Shown: positions 52,544 through 61,389 of the stretch, piece after piece
How the letters are laid out: each line of letters begins with the position of its first letter
Numbering within the stretch: position 1 is the stretch's first letter
Assembly: GCF_023349185.1 (NCBI RefSeq)
Contig: NZ_JAKIKY010000001.1
Coordinates: forward strand, 248,001 to 312,000
From: Shewanella aquimarina
GTDB taxonomy: Bacteria > Pseudomonadota > Gammaproteobacteria > Enterobacterales > Shewanellaceae
DNA: 64,000 nt
Direction: 5' to 3'
Position numbers and translations under genes: made by a program
The notes under the pieces: generated by a model
What the model was told of the DNA's origin: nothing
Database searches by the model: none
What the model saw: the letters and a program-made list of their open reading frames with translations, nothing else

Positions 52544-54577
52544 ATGTTTACCAAATTACTGATCGCCAACCGCGGCGAAATCGCCTGCAGAATCATCAAG
52601 ACCGCACAGGTCATGGGCATCAAAACCGTCGCCCTCTATTCGGACGCCGACAAGGACGCCCGCCATGTGGCCATGGCCGATGAGTCCTTCTACCTGGGCG
52701 GCAGCGCCCCGAGCGAGTCTTACCTCAAGGGCGAATTGATCCTTGAGATCGCCAAACGCAGCGGCGCCCAGGCGATCCACCCTGGCTACGGCTTCCTGTC
52801 GGAAAACGCCGACTTCGCCCGTCAGTGTGAACAGGCGGGTATCGCCTTCGTCGGCCCAAGCGCCGATGCCATCGACGCCATGGGCAGCAAGAGCGCCGCC
52901 AAGATCATTATGGAGAAGGCCAATGTGCCCCTGGTGCCCGGCTATCACGGCGATGATCAGAGCGACGAGGTACTGCTCAAGGCCTCGAAAGAGATAGGCT
53001 TCCCTCAGCTGATCAAAGCTGCCTACGGCGGTGGTGGTAAGGGGATGCGTATCGTCGAGTCGGAAGCTGAAGCCCTGGACGCCATCAACTCGGCGCGCCG
53101 CGAGGCGGCCTCCTCTTTTGGCAACGACAAGCTGCTGATCGAACGCTACCTGAGACAGCCCCGTCACGTCGAGGTGCAGGTATTTGCCGATACCCAGGGC
53201 AACTGCATCTATCTGTCGGATCGCGACTGCTCCATTCAGCGTCGTCACCAGAAGGTGGTCGAAGAGGCACCGGCGCCGGGTCTGTCCGACAGCCTACGCC
53301 GCGCCATGGGTGAAGCCGCCGTCGCCGCCGCCAAGGCAATCGACTATGTGGGCGCGGGTACCGTGGAGTTTCTGCTCGACACCCATGCCAGCGACGAGAC
53401 CGACTGCTTCTACTTCATGGAGATGAACACGCGTCTGCAGGTAGAGCATCCCGTCACCGAGATGGTGACCGGCCAGGACTTGGTGAAATGGCAGCTGATG
53501 GTCGCCAGCGGCAGCGAGCTGCCACTGCGCCAGGAAGATGTGCGCATTCACGGCCACTCCTTCGAGGTGCGTATCTACGCCGAAGATCCGCAAAACGAAT
53601 TTCTGCCCGCCAGCGGCAAGCTCAACTTCCTGCGCGAACCCGAACAGAACCGTTATGTGCGCATCGATTCCGGCATCCGCGAAAACGATGTGATCAGCAA
53701 CTTCTACGACCCTATGATCGCCAAGCTGATCGTCTGGGACGAGTCGCGCCCCCGCGCCCTGCAGCGCCTGGTGCACGCCCTGGAGTCTTATCAGATCAGT
53801 GGCCTGAAACACAACATAGAGTTCCTGGCCAACATCGCCGAACATCAGGCCTTCGCCCAGGCCGATTTCAGCACAGACTTTATCGAGCGTTATGGCGACA
53901 CCCTGATTGGTGCCAACCTGGATGGCGACAACAGCAGCGAGCAAAATGGCGCCCTGGCCTTCGCCGCCCTCTATCATCTGTGTGCCCAGAAGGAGCAGGC
54001 CAAGCTCACCGCGACCAACAGCCACGACCCTTATTCGCCTTGGGGGCAGGTCAGCGGCTTCAGACTCAACCGCAGCGGCGTACATCAGCTCTCTCTGCTG
54101 GATGACCAACATGAGATCCAACACCTGACCCTGAGCCAAGTGGGCGATTGCTACTACCTCAGCCTCAACGAGCAGCAACTGACCCTGAGCGGTGAGCTAA
54201 AGCAAGATCTGCTGCACGCCGAGATCAACGGCCACAAGAGCAAGATCCCCGTCAGTCGTGAAGGCGACGACTTCACCCTCTTCCTGCCAAGCGGCAGCTA
54301 TCACTTCCGCGCCCTGCAGACAGAGGTAGTGGAAGATCAGGCCAGCAGCGAAGATAAGCTCAAGGCGCCGATGAACGGCACTATCGTCACTCACCTGGTC
54401 GAGGTGGGCGATGAGGTCGAGGCGGGTCAGGGGCTGATGGTGATGGAAGCGATGAAGATGGAATACACCATCGAAGCGCCGTTTGACGGCAAGGTTGCCG
54501 CCTTCTTCTTCCAGCCAGGTGAGCTAGTGAGCGACGGCGCCCTGCTGCTGGACGTTACCCCGAACGAGGACGCCTAA
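52544..54577 (+). CDS. liuD: Methylcrotonyl-CoA carboxylase, biotin-containing subunit
   Basis: The 677-residue protein joins a biotin carboxylase ([66 protein letters not shown]) to a C-terminal biotin carrier domain with the biotinylated Lys638 in EAMKME. It carboxylates its own biotin with ATP and bicarbonate and passes CO2 to LiuB. The start follows GGGGAG. It ends two bases before liuE. Confidence 0.96.
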   Translation: MFTKLLIANRGEIACRIIKTAQVMGIKTVALYSDADKDARHVAMADESFYLGGSAPSESYLKGELILEIAKRSGAQAIHPGYGFLSENADFARQCEQAGIAFVGPSADAIDAMGSKSAAKIIMEKANVPLVPGYHGDDQSDEVLLKASKEIGFPQLIKAAYGGGGKGMRIVESEAEALDAINSARREAASSFGNDKLLIERYLRQPRHVEVQVFADTQGNCIYLSDRDCSIQRRHQKVVEEAPAPGLSDSLRRAMGEAAVAAAKAIDYVGAGTVEFLLDTHASDETDCFYFMEMNTRLQVEHPVTEMVTGQDLVKWQLMVASGSELPLRQEDVRIHGHSFEVRIYAEDPQNEFLPASGKLNFLREPEQNRYVRIDSGIRENDVISNFYDPMIAKLIVWDESRPRALQRLVHALESYQISGLKHNIEFLANIAEHQAFAQADFSTDFIERYGDTLIGANLDGDNSSEQNGALAFAALYHLCAQKEQAKLTATNSHDPYSPWGQVSGFRLNRSGVHQLSLLDDQHEIQHLTLSQVGDCYYLSLNEQQLTLSGELKQDLLHAEINGHKSKIPVSREGDDFTLFLPSGSYHFRALQTEVVEDQASSEDKLKAPMNGTIVTHLVEVGDEVEAGQGLMVMEAMKMEYTIEAPFDGKVAAFFFQPGELVSDGALLLDVTPNEDA

Positions 54578-54579
54578 CC

Positions 54580-55479
54580 ATGAGCAAGACTTATCCAAGC
54601 CGGGTCAGCATCTTCGAGGTCGGCGCCCGCGACGGCCTGCAGAACGAGAAGGCGGTCACCACCGCCGATAAGCTGACCCTGATCGATCAGCTCGGCGAGG
54701 CGGGCCTGACCCGCATCGAGGCCGGTAGCTTCGTCTCCCCCAAGTGGGTGCCGCAGATGGCCGACTCGGGCGAGATCTTCCGCCAGCTGAGCAAGCGTCC
54801 AGGCGTGGTCTACAGCGCATTGACACCGAATCTCAAGGGGCTGGAACTTGCCCTTGACGCTGGCGCGGACGAGGTGGCCATCTTCGGCGCCGCCTCGCAG
54901 AGCTTTAGCCAGCGCAACATCAACTGCTCTATCGAGGAGTCGATCGAGCGCTTCATCCCTGTGATGGAGGCGGCTCAGGCGAAACAGATCCCCGTACGCG
55001 GCTATGTCTCTTGTGTGCTGGGCTGTCCCTACGAGGGCGAGATCCAGGTCGAGGAAGTGGCTCGCGTGGCAGAGATCCTTTACAAAATGGGCTGCTACGA
55101 GATCTCTCTGGGTGACACCATAGGCGTTGGCACCCCCTTAAATGCCCGTAGAATGGTGGAAGCGGTCGCGTGCAGGGTACCGGTAGAGAAACTGGCGCTA
55201 CACTTTCATGACACCTATGGTCAGGCATTAGCCAATATTCTTGCCTGTCTGGAAACAGGCGTCAGCGTCATCGACAGCTCGGTGGCCGGACTGGGTGGCT
55301 GCCCCTATGCCAAAGGCGCCTCGGGCAACCTGGCCACAGAAGATCTGGTCTACATGCTTCACGGCATGGGAATAGAGACCGGCATAGATCTTAACGCCCT
55401 GATCACCGCGGGCAACAACATCAGCCAGGCGCTTGGCAGAGACAGCGGTGCCAAGGTTGCACGCGCGCTAACAGAATAA
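54580..55479 (+). CDS. liuE: Hydroxymethylglutaryl-CoA lyase
   Basis: The 299-residue TIM-barrel enzyme starts with [18 protein letters not shown] and has the active-site cysteine Cys241 in [14 protein letters not shown], plus the metal ligands in [13 protein letters not shown]. It cleaves HMG-CoA to acetoacetate and acetyl-CoA, closing leucine breakdown. It follows liuD by two bases, so translation is probably coupled. Confidence 0.96.
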   Translation: MSKTYPSRVSIFEVGARDGLQNEKAVTTADKLTLIDQLGEAGLTRIEAGSFVSPKWVPQMADSGEIFRQLSKRPGVVYSALTPNLKGLELALDAGADEVAIFGAASQSFSQRNINCSIEESIERFIPVMEAAQAKQIPVRGYVSCVLGCPYEGEIQVEEVARVAEILYKMGCYEISLGDTIGVGTPLNARRMVEAVACRVPVEKLALHFHDTYGQALANILACLETGVSVIDSSVAGLGGCPYAKGASGNLATEDLVYMLHGMGIETGIDLNALITAGNNISQALGRDSGAKVARALTE

Positions 55480-55526
55480 CAGGAGCTGGGCTCAGGCCCG
55501 GCTTACGCTCAAAGGAGATAATGATA

Positions 55527-56228
55527 ATGGCAGGACTCAATAAGCTGGTCGCCAGCTATGAAGAAGCATTGGAAGGTCTGACTGACAACATGACCGTCAT
55601 GGTCGGCGGTTTCGGCCTCTGCGGCATCCCTGAAGGCTTAATTGCCCAGATGGTTAAGAGTGGTGCCAAGGGGCTCACCGCCATCTCGAATAACGCCGGG
55701 GTCGACGATTTCGGCCTGGGGCTGCTGCTCAAGAGCCGTCAGATCAGCACCATGATCGCCTCTTATGTGGGCGAGAATGCCACCTTCGAGCAGCAGATGC
55801 TCTCGGGTGAGCTCAACGTGATCCTCACCCCTCAAGGCACGCTGGCCGAGAAGATCCGCGCCGGCGGCGCCGGTATTCCCGCCTTCTTCACCGCAACCGG
55901 TTACGGTACTCCGGTAGCCGAAGGCAAGGAGACTCGTGAGATCGATGGTCGTCACTATGTGCTGGAGCCCGCGCTGACCGCCGATTTCGCCCTGGTTCGC
56001 GCCTGGAAGGCCGATACCATGGGTAACCTGGTTTTCCGTAAGACGGCCGCCAACTTCAACCCTATGATGGCCACGGCCGGTAAGATCACTGTGGTAGAAG
56101 CCGAGCATATCGTCGAGCCGGGCGAGCTAGACCCAGACCATATCCATACCCCAGGCATCTATGTGGATCGCCTGATCCAAGGTACGTTCGAGAAGCGTAT
56201 CGAGCAGCGCACCGTCAAGAGCAAATAG
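55527..56228 (+). CDS. liuF: 3-oxoacid CoA-transferase, subunit A
   Basis: The 233-residue protein has the subunit A signature [20 protein letters not shown] near 23 and [11 protein letters not shown]-like [19 protein letters not shown] near 154. With subunit B it transfers CoA from succinyl-CoA (or acetyl-CoA) to acetoacetate made by LiuE. Of two ATGs two codons apart, the second is chosen because AAGGAG lies nine bases before it. Confidence 0.92.
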   Translation: MAGLNKLVASYEEALEGLTDNMTVMVGGFGLCGIPEGLIAQMVKSGAKGLTAISNNAGVDDFGLGLLLKSRQISTMIASYVGENATFEQQMLSGELNVILTPQGTLAEKIRAGGAGIPAFFTATGYGTPVAEGKETREIDGRHYVLEPALTADFALVRAWKADTMGNLVFRKTAANFNPMMATAGKITVVEAEHIVEPGELDPDHIHTPGIYVDRLIQGTFEKRIEQRTVKSK

Positions 56229-56240
56229 GGAGGAGACACC

Positions 56241-56897
56241 ATGGCTTTATCGAGAGAACAACTGGCACAGCGTGTTTCCCAGGAGCTACAGGATGGTTTT
56301 TATGTCAACCTGGGCATAGGCATCCCCACCCTAGTGGCCAACTATATTCCCGAAGGCATGCAGGTGATGCTGCAGTCTGAAAACGGCCTGCTCGGCATGG
56401 GCGAGTTCCCCACAGAAGAGACCATAGACGCCGATTTGATCAACGCGGGTAAGCAGACGGTTACCGCAGTGCCCGGCGCCTCCTTCTTCTCCTCGGCCGA
56501 GAGCTTCGCCATGATCCGTGGTGGTCATGTGGATCTCACCGTGCTGGGCGCCTTCGAGGTGGATGTCGAGGGCTCTATCGCCTCCTGGATGATCCCAGGC
56601 AAGCTGATTAAAGGCATGGGCGGCGCCATGGATCTGGTGGCCGGTGCCGACAATATTATCGTCACCATGATGCACGCCGATAAACACGGCAACTCTAAGC
56701 TGCTGCCTAAGTGTGAGCTGCCGCTTACCGGCTATGGCTGCATCAAGCGCGTGCTGACCGACCTTGCCTTCCTGGAGATCAAAGATGGCGCGTTCCACCT
56801 GCTGGAGCGGGCACCAGGCGTGAGCGTCGAGGAGATCATCGAGAAGACGGCCGGCAAGCTGGTCGTGCCCGAGCATGTCCCCGAGATGCAGTTCTAA
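56241..56897 (+). CDS. liuG: 3-oxoacid CoA-transferase, subunit B
   Basis: The 218-residue subunit carries the catalytic glutamate Glu47 in QSENGLLGMG, and VNLGIGIPTLVANYIP near 22. It completes the CoA-transferase. AGGGAGGAG precedes the ATG, 12 bases after subunit A. A terminator follows, ending the liu operon. Confidence 0.94.
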   Translation: MALSREQLAQRVSQELQDGFYVNLGIGIPTLVANYIPEGMQVMLQSENGLLGMGEFPTEETIDADLINAGKQTVTAVPGASFFSSAESFAMIRGGHVDLTVLGAFEVDVEGSIASWMIPGKLIKGMGGAMDLVAGADNIIVTMMHADKHGNSKLLPKCELPLTGYGCIKRVLTDLAFLEIKDGAFHLLERAPGVSVEEIIEKTAGKLVVPEHVPEMQF

Positions 56898-56914
56898 TTG
56901 CACTCGTTAACATG

Positions 56915-56944
56915 AAAAGCCCGGACAGATGTCTGGGCTTTTTT
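56915..56944 (+). terminator. Terminator of the liu operon
   Basis: AAAAGCCCGGACA pairs with TGTCTGGGCTTTT (one G-T pair), followed by T residues. Confidence 0.9.
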
Positions 56945-56945
56945 A

Positions 56946-57022
56946 TATGGCTCTTTTGTATGGCTTTTTGTATGGCTCTTTTGTATGGCTTCTGGGTATA
57001 GCGCTTTTGTATGCGCTTAGGC
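56946..57022. repeat. 13-bp tandem repeat running into the chemoreceptor stop codon
   Basis: TATGGCTCTTTTG, TATGGCTTTTTG, TATGGCTCTTTTG, TATGGCTTCTGGG, TATAGCGCTTTTG and TATGCGCTTAGGC are consecutive. The stop codon of the minus-strand chemoreceptor gene is in the last unit, and the first unit starts at the liu terminator. Confidence 0.9.
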
Positions 57023-58591
57023 GTTGGCGCGATGTACCGCCTGACGCCAGAACTGCCGCGCCAGTTGCCGCGATTCCATCGACTTGAGCGAGCTGCGCTC
57101 ACCCAGTTGTCTGTCGGCCTGGGACTGGGCAAAGCCCTCGCTGGCCAGCTCGCTTATCGCCTGCAGCGAGTCGCTGATATCCACCGCCGCCAGTCCCTGC
57201 TCCTGCATGGAGTTGGCGCTCAACTCTGCCATCTGATTGATCTTATCGATACGGGTCACCAGCTCGGCAAATACCGCCTCGGCCTGCTTGACCAACTGCA
57301 CTGCCTGGGTCGCCTGACGCTGACCAGCGCTCAGGGTATGGGCCGCATTGGCGGTGCTCTGCTGGAACTTGGCGATGATGGCATCTATCTGGCTGGTCGA
57401 GTCTGCGGTGCGCGCCGACAGCTGGCGTACCTCGTCGGCCACCACGGCAAAGCCCCGGCCAGACTCGCCGGCCCGCGCCGCCTCGATGGCGGCGTTAAGC
57501 GCCAGCAGGTTGGTCTGCTCGGCAATCTTGGTGATCACCTCAAGCACCTGATTAATTGCCACGCTGTCATGTTCAATTTCACTCACCACCTGGGCAAAGT
57601 TACCTACCTCGCCATGTAGCTCGTCTATGCTGGCCACCACGGCATCGAGCTGCTCATAGCCCTGCTGCACCGCCGCCTGACTGGCCTCGACATCGACAGA
57701 CACCTGCTTGATCTGCTGGCCTAGTTCATTAAAGCTGGCGGTCAACTCCTCGACCGCCGCCGCGGCCTGGGCCGTCTGTTGATTCTGACCATCGGCGCGA
57801 TCGGCGGTGGCCGTGATAGAGCTCAGCAAGGTGTCACTGTCCCTGACGATAGTGGTCGAGGCGTCTGTCATGCGCCCCACCACCCCGGCGATCTCCGCGG
57901 TGGTGAACTCCATGGCAAACTGAATATTACCCAGCTCGTCCCGCCGCCCGGCATAGATATGTCTGGCCACAGGGTCTGACACTATGGACAGCGCATGCTG
58001 GTTGAGGGCGCGCAGCGGCGCCAACATAGCGCGCATCCCAAAGACCAACAGGGGGGCGCAAAGCAGCGCCAGCCAGGGTGAGATGTTGCTTAGCCCAATG
58101 GCCAGCAACAGACAAACGAGGGCGAACAGGATCAGCTTAGCGCCATAGCTGAACTTGGCATCAACGATCTCGCTGCGCTGCTCGGCGCTATTCAGGCTCT
58201 GATAGATGTCGCTGGCGCGCGCAACCTGCTCCTGACTGGCCCGGCGGCGCACGGACTGATATTCCTTGACCTGGCCGTTCTCCAGCACGGGCGCCACATA
58301 GGCGTTGACCCAGTAATAGGAGCCATCTTTACAGCGATTCTTGACGACACCCAGCCAGGGTTGCTTATCGGTCAGTCGCTGCCACAACATGGCAAAGGCG
58401 GCTTTTGGCATGTCTGGATGACGCACTATGTTGTGGGGCTGACTGAGCAACTCCTCTTCGGAGAATCCACAGATACGACAGAAATCCTCGTTGGCATAGC
58501 CTATGTTGCCCTTGAGATCTGTGGTGGAGAGCAGGATATCATCGTCGGTCAGCGCAACCTCATTGTCTATCACGGGTTGATTATTTCGCAT
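57017..58591 (-). CDS. Aer-type PAS-domain chemoreceptor
   Basis: The 524-residue receptor begins with a cytoplasmic PAS domain ([23 protein letters not shown], split by convention; then [18 protein letters not shown] and [15 protein letters not shown]) as in the redox sensor Aer. A hydrophobic hairpin follows near 155-190 ([19 protein letters not shown]), then HAMP-like sequence and the signalling hairpin [20 protein letters not shown]. It should mediate energy or redox taxis. No clear Shine-Dalgarno precedes the ATG. The last codons lie in a 13-bp repeat. Confidence 0.92.
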   Translation of the reverse strand: MRNNQPVIDNEVALTDDDILLSTTDLKGNIGYANEDFCRICGFSEEELLSQPHNIVRHPDMPKAAFAMLWQRLTDKQPWLGVVKNRCKDGSYYWVNAYVAPVLENGQVKEYQSVRRRASQEQVARASDIYQSLNSAEQRSEIVDAKFSYGAKLILFALVCLLLAIGLSNISPWLALLCAPLLVFGMRAMLAPLRALNQHALSIVSDPVARHIYAGRRDELGNIQFAMEFTTAEIAGVVGRMTDASTTIVRDSDTLLSSITATADRADGQNQQTAQAAAAVEELTASFNELGQQIKQVSVDVEASQAAVQQGYEQLDAVVASIDELHGEVGNFAQVVSEIEHDSVAINQVLEVITKIAEQTNLLALNAAIEAARAGESGRGFAVVADEVRQLSARTADSTSQIDAIIAKFQQSTANAAHTLSAGQRQATQAVQLVKQAEAVFAELVTRIDKINQMAELSANSMQEQGLAAVDISDSLQAISELASEGFAQSQADRQLGERSSLKSMESRQLARQFWRQAVHRANA

Positions 58592-58946
58592 TGCATTTTA
58601 GTTAGTTACCCAAATGGTGACTGAATTTTGACGCCTGACAAATTTTCATCAATTGATCTAACGCAATGTATCTGTATCAAGTAGGTTACAGCTGTTGAAA
58701 TTATGAGGCAGATCTCATAGGTAAGCATTATTCCGTTACTAATTAAGTCGTTATTAATAAAGATTATTCACACCTAATCAGTTGAATTTATAACCAGAAA
58801 ATCCCTTGCTACAGCTTTTGTTTGCAAAACCTGTCTAATCCACACTATTATCATGGACTTTAAAAACGATACGCCTGCCAGGGTGGCCCATAGCGCATTC
58901 GCCGCCGAAGCTCCAAAGACAACTAGAATAAAAACCTAAGAGTGAA
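58592..58946. other. A/T-rich divergent intergenic region
   Basis: No gene is seen. ATGAG-N6-CTCAT near 58703 and ATCAATTGAT near 58648 are short palindromes. The stretch should carry promoters for the chemoreceptor and the solute-binding protein, but no unambiguous boxes stand out. Confidence 0.4.
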
Positions 58947-58976
58947 ATGATGAAACTAGCAGGCCACCTAAACTGA
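58947..58976 (+). CDS. Nine-codon leader frame coupled to the solute-binding protein
   Basis: Two adjacent ATGs open the frame MMKLAGHLN, preceded by AAGAGTG. Its TGA overlaps the ATG of the next gene (TGATG). The solute-binding protein has no ribosome-binding site of its own, so coupled re-initiation is plausible. It may be chance. Confidence 0.3.
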   Translation: MMKLAGHLN

Positions 58977-59755
58977 TGCCCTACTTTGCCACCTACAAGA
59001 ACGTACTCCTTGCCGCGCTACTGCTCTGTTTGAGTCTTCCCCTGCTGGCAAAGCATACCCCAGAGGTGCGTTGTGGCGTAGCGACCGGGTTCCCCCCCTA
59101 TCAGTTTTCCATCGATGGTGAAACCACAGGGTTCGATGCCGACGTAGCCAGGCTGATCTTTCAGCGGCTTGGCAAGGCGTTCCAGTTTAGGCAGGAGTCT
59201 TGGGATCTGGTCTTCAATGAACTCAGGTTTGGTGACATAGAGGTGATTGCCGGCATGGAAGTCAACGACCTCAGAACCAAGTTTTTCGACTTTACTCGGC
59301 CCTACTACTACCGATACGACGTGATCTTCATTCTCGAAGACAACCAGCAGATCGCTAAACTGGAGGATCTTCATAACAAGTTTGTCAGCGGCGATCGCCA
59401 CTCTTACATCGAAACCCACTGGAAGGAGCTGGGCACACTGTATAACTTTCGCATCATAGCAACCCCTAGCAAGGAAAAGTCCATGGCGCTGTTAAAGGCG
59501 GGTAAGATCCAGGCAGCCATCATGCCGAAGGCCGTCGGCCTCTACCTCGCCCGGCAGATGGGAATAGGCGTTACGATACTGGACAACCCCGATCCCGGCT
59601 CGCCCGTGGCCTTTGCGGTCAAGAAAGGCAATAGCGAACTCTTGAGCCAAATTGAAAGCACCCTGCACGCTCTCATTGAAGAAGGCGAGGTTGAGCGGCT
59701 ATACCAGAAATGGTTTCCGCATAGCAGCACCAAGGGAAAACCTGATAGCCGTTAG
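58976..59755 (+). CDS. Periplasmic amino-acid-binding-like protein (SBP_bac_3)
   Basis: The 259-residue precursor has a signal peptide ending LSLPLLAKH. The mature part has the family core: VRCGVATGFPPYQFSIDGETTGFDAD (split), GDIEVIAGMEVNDLRTKFFDFTRPYYY and GSPVAFAVKKGNSELLSQIE. It resembles the binding subunit of polar amino-acid ABC importers, but no permease or ATPase gene is adjacent. A stand-alone sensing role is possible. Confidence 0.87.
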   Translation: MPYFATYKNVLLAALLLCLSLPLLAKHTPEVRCGVATGFPPYQFSIDGETTGFDADVARLIFQRLGKAFQFRQESWDLVFNELRFGDIEVIAGMEVNDLRTKFFDFTRPYYYRYDVIFILEDNQQIAKLEDLHNKFVSGDRHSYIETHWKELGTLYNFRIIATPSKEKSMALLKAGKIQAAIMPKAVGLYLARQMGIGVTILDNPDPGSPVAFAVKKGNSELLSQIESTLHALIEEGEVERLYQKWFPHSSTKGKPDSR

Positions 59756-59861
59756 CAGCTAGCCACAAGCTATCGCGCCCCCCCCCTCGCAGAAACCCAC
59801 ACAAACTCAATCTGCAGCTACACTGTCAATAAGCGAGCCAAAAAGTAGACAGCTGCGCGCC

Positions 59862-59930
59862 GTTTCACAAAGAGGTTTTTCAAAAAGAGCCTTTTTACAC
59901 AAAGCCTTTTTACACAAAGCCTTTTAGCAC
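59862..59930. repeat. 14-16-bp tandem repeat before a small membrane-protein gene
   Basis: GTTTCACAAAGAGG, TTTTTCAAAAAGAGCC, then TTTTTACACAAAGCC twice in exact tandem, then a partial TTTTAGCACC. The array ends just before the GAGGA ribosome-binding site of the next gene. Confidence 0.88.
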
Positions 59931-59942
59931 CAGCGAGGATCC

Positions 59943-60374
59943 ATGCTTAGCAAACTCAATCGAAGGCGCCATATCTTCCAGCTCACCGCCATCTTCAGCA
60001 TGATATTTGCGCTGATAGGATTTAGCTACAACGTATGGCGCATGGAAATTAGCGAGTATAACAACACCATGCGGACCGCAAGCTTCGAACTCTTGCTGCA
60101 GCTCTCTGAACTTGAGGCGATAGTGTTTGCCGCGCACTATGATAAAGACCCCCATGCGGGCAATCCGCGCAAGGGCTGGATCAAGGTAAACCTGATTAAC
60201 GACTTGAGCATGATCACCGAGGAGGAGGTTATCGCATCATGCGCCGACCTCAAGACCGTATGGCAACACCACTGGCCACAAATGACCGACCAGCGAGAGA
60301 GCGCCACCCGTATCGTCGAGCAGATTGACCATACCCGCGCCAGCGTCAGACACTTACTCGCCAGCCTTGAATAG
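59943..60374 (+). CDS. Small inner-membrane protein with soluble helical domain, unknown function
   Basis: The 143-residue protein has one N-terminal membrane helix (FQLTAIFSMIFALIGFSYNVW) and then about 110 helical, charged residues facing the periplasm (TMRTASFELLLQLSELEAIVFA, RIVEQIDHTRASVRHLLASLE). The shape resembles a four-helix-bundle chemoreceptor sensor without its signalling part. I recognise no named family. GAGGA precedes the ATG. The neighbour upstream is a solute-binding protein. Confidence 0.75.
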   Translation: MLSKLNRRRHIFQLTAIFSMIFALIGFSYNVWRMEISEYNNTMRTASFELLLQLSELEAIVFAAHYDKDPHAGNPRKGWIKVNLINDLSMITEEEVIASCADLKTVWQHHWPQMTDQRESATRIVEQIDHTRASVRHLLASLE

Positions 60375-60389
60375 CCGAGGCGTAGGCAT

Positions 60390-60417
60390 AAAAAAGCCAC
60401 CCTATTGGATGGCTTAT
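60390..60417 (-). terminator. Terminator of tdk (also usable from the other side)
   Basis: AAGCCA and TGGCTT are the arms; on the minus strand a TTTTTT run follows. It lies about 25 bases after the tdk stop. Confidence 0.75.
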
Positions 60418-60442
60418 TGCTTAGCTCACTCGAGTGGGAGAG

Positions 60443-61021
60443 TTAGTCCCACAAAAATTCGCGGAAATGCTTACGGCAGACAGACTCATAGCTTTCGTTA
60501 CCGCCGATGGCGACCTGCTCACCTTCTTTCATGGGGCGGCCTTCGCCATCCAGCCTCACCACCATGTTGGCCTTACGACCACAATGACAGATGGTCTTAA
60601 GTTCCACCAGCTTGTCGGCCCAGGCTAACAGGTACTGACTGCCGCTAAACAGCTCGCCCTGGAAATCTGTCTTCAGACCATAGCAGAGCACGGGAATATC
60701 CATTACGTCGACCACATAGGTCAGCTGTCTCACCTGCTCCTTGCTCAAAAACTGCGACTCATCGATCAAGATGCAGTGCAGAGGCTGACTCTTAAGCGCC
60801 TCGCGCACCATCTCAACCAGATTGTCATCGCTGGCAAATACCTGGGCATCTGTCTCGATACCGATACGAGAGGCCACCTTACCCACGCCATAGCGATCAT
60901 CTATCGACGCCGTCATGACCAAGGTATTCATGCCGCGTTCGCGATAGTTATAGGAAGATTGCAGCAGTGAGGTGGATTTGCCGGCATTCATTGCCGAATA
61001 GTAAAAATAGAGCTGTGCCAA
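60443..61021 (-). CDS. tdk: Thymidine kinase
   Basis: The 192-residue type II enzyme has the P-loop [13 protein letters not shown] near 9, the lasso and catalytic region [17 protein letters not shown] near 85 and zinc-type cysteines ([11 protein letters not shown] and VCRKHF). It phosphorylates thymidine with ATP for nucleotide salvage. Length and motifs are normal. It is transcribed away from the peptidase gene. Confidence 0.96.
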   Translation of the reverse strand: MAQLYFYYSAMNAGKSTSLLQSSYNYRERGMNTLVMTASIDDRYGVGKVASRIGIETDAQVFASDDNLVEMVREALKSQPLHCILIDESQFLSKEQVRQLTYVVDVMDIPVLCYGLKTDFQGELFSGSQYLLAWADKLVELKTICHCGRKANMVVRLDGEGRPMKEGEQVAIGGNESYESVCRKHFREFLWD

Positions 61022-61389
61022 AGCGAGTAGTCCCCTGATTATTGTTATCGAGCGATTCTATCACCATATTGCGCCAATTAGCAGCGCCAAAAGGCTACTC
61101 GTCATGGGCTCGCCGCACAGTCTGACACATTTATCGCTTATCCCTATCGCCAACCGAGTCTCGACAGGCCTGCCATTGTCGGAGGCTCGCTATTAGCACT
61201 CGTCGCGGCGGCCGCTGAATAAGACCATTAGGGCAATAGAGGCCTCTAATGATATCCATGTCAGCCAATCACTTAGCTAAGTGAGTCTGACCTAGTACCA
61301 TTTTCAGCCTGAGTTAATTTACAAACGTTAGATTATCCCGACACCCGCCCACATAAAAATAACAATCACAATCTAAGGAAGTTGTATAG
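61022..61389. other. Divergent intergenic region between tdk and dcp
   Basis: No gene is seen. TCACTTAGCTAAGTGA at 61269-61284 is a perfect 16-bp palindrome, about 105 bases before the peptidase start, and may be an operator. No T-run follows. Confidence 0.5.
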
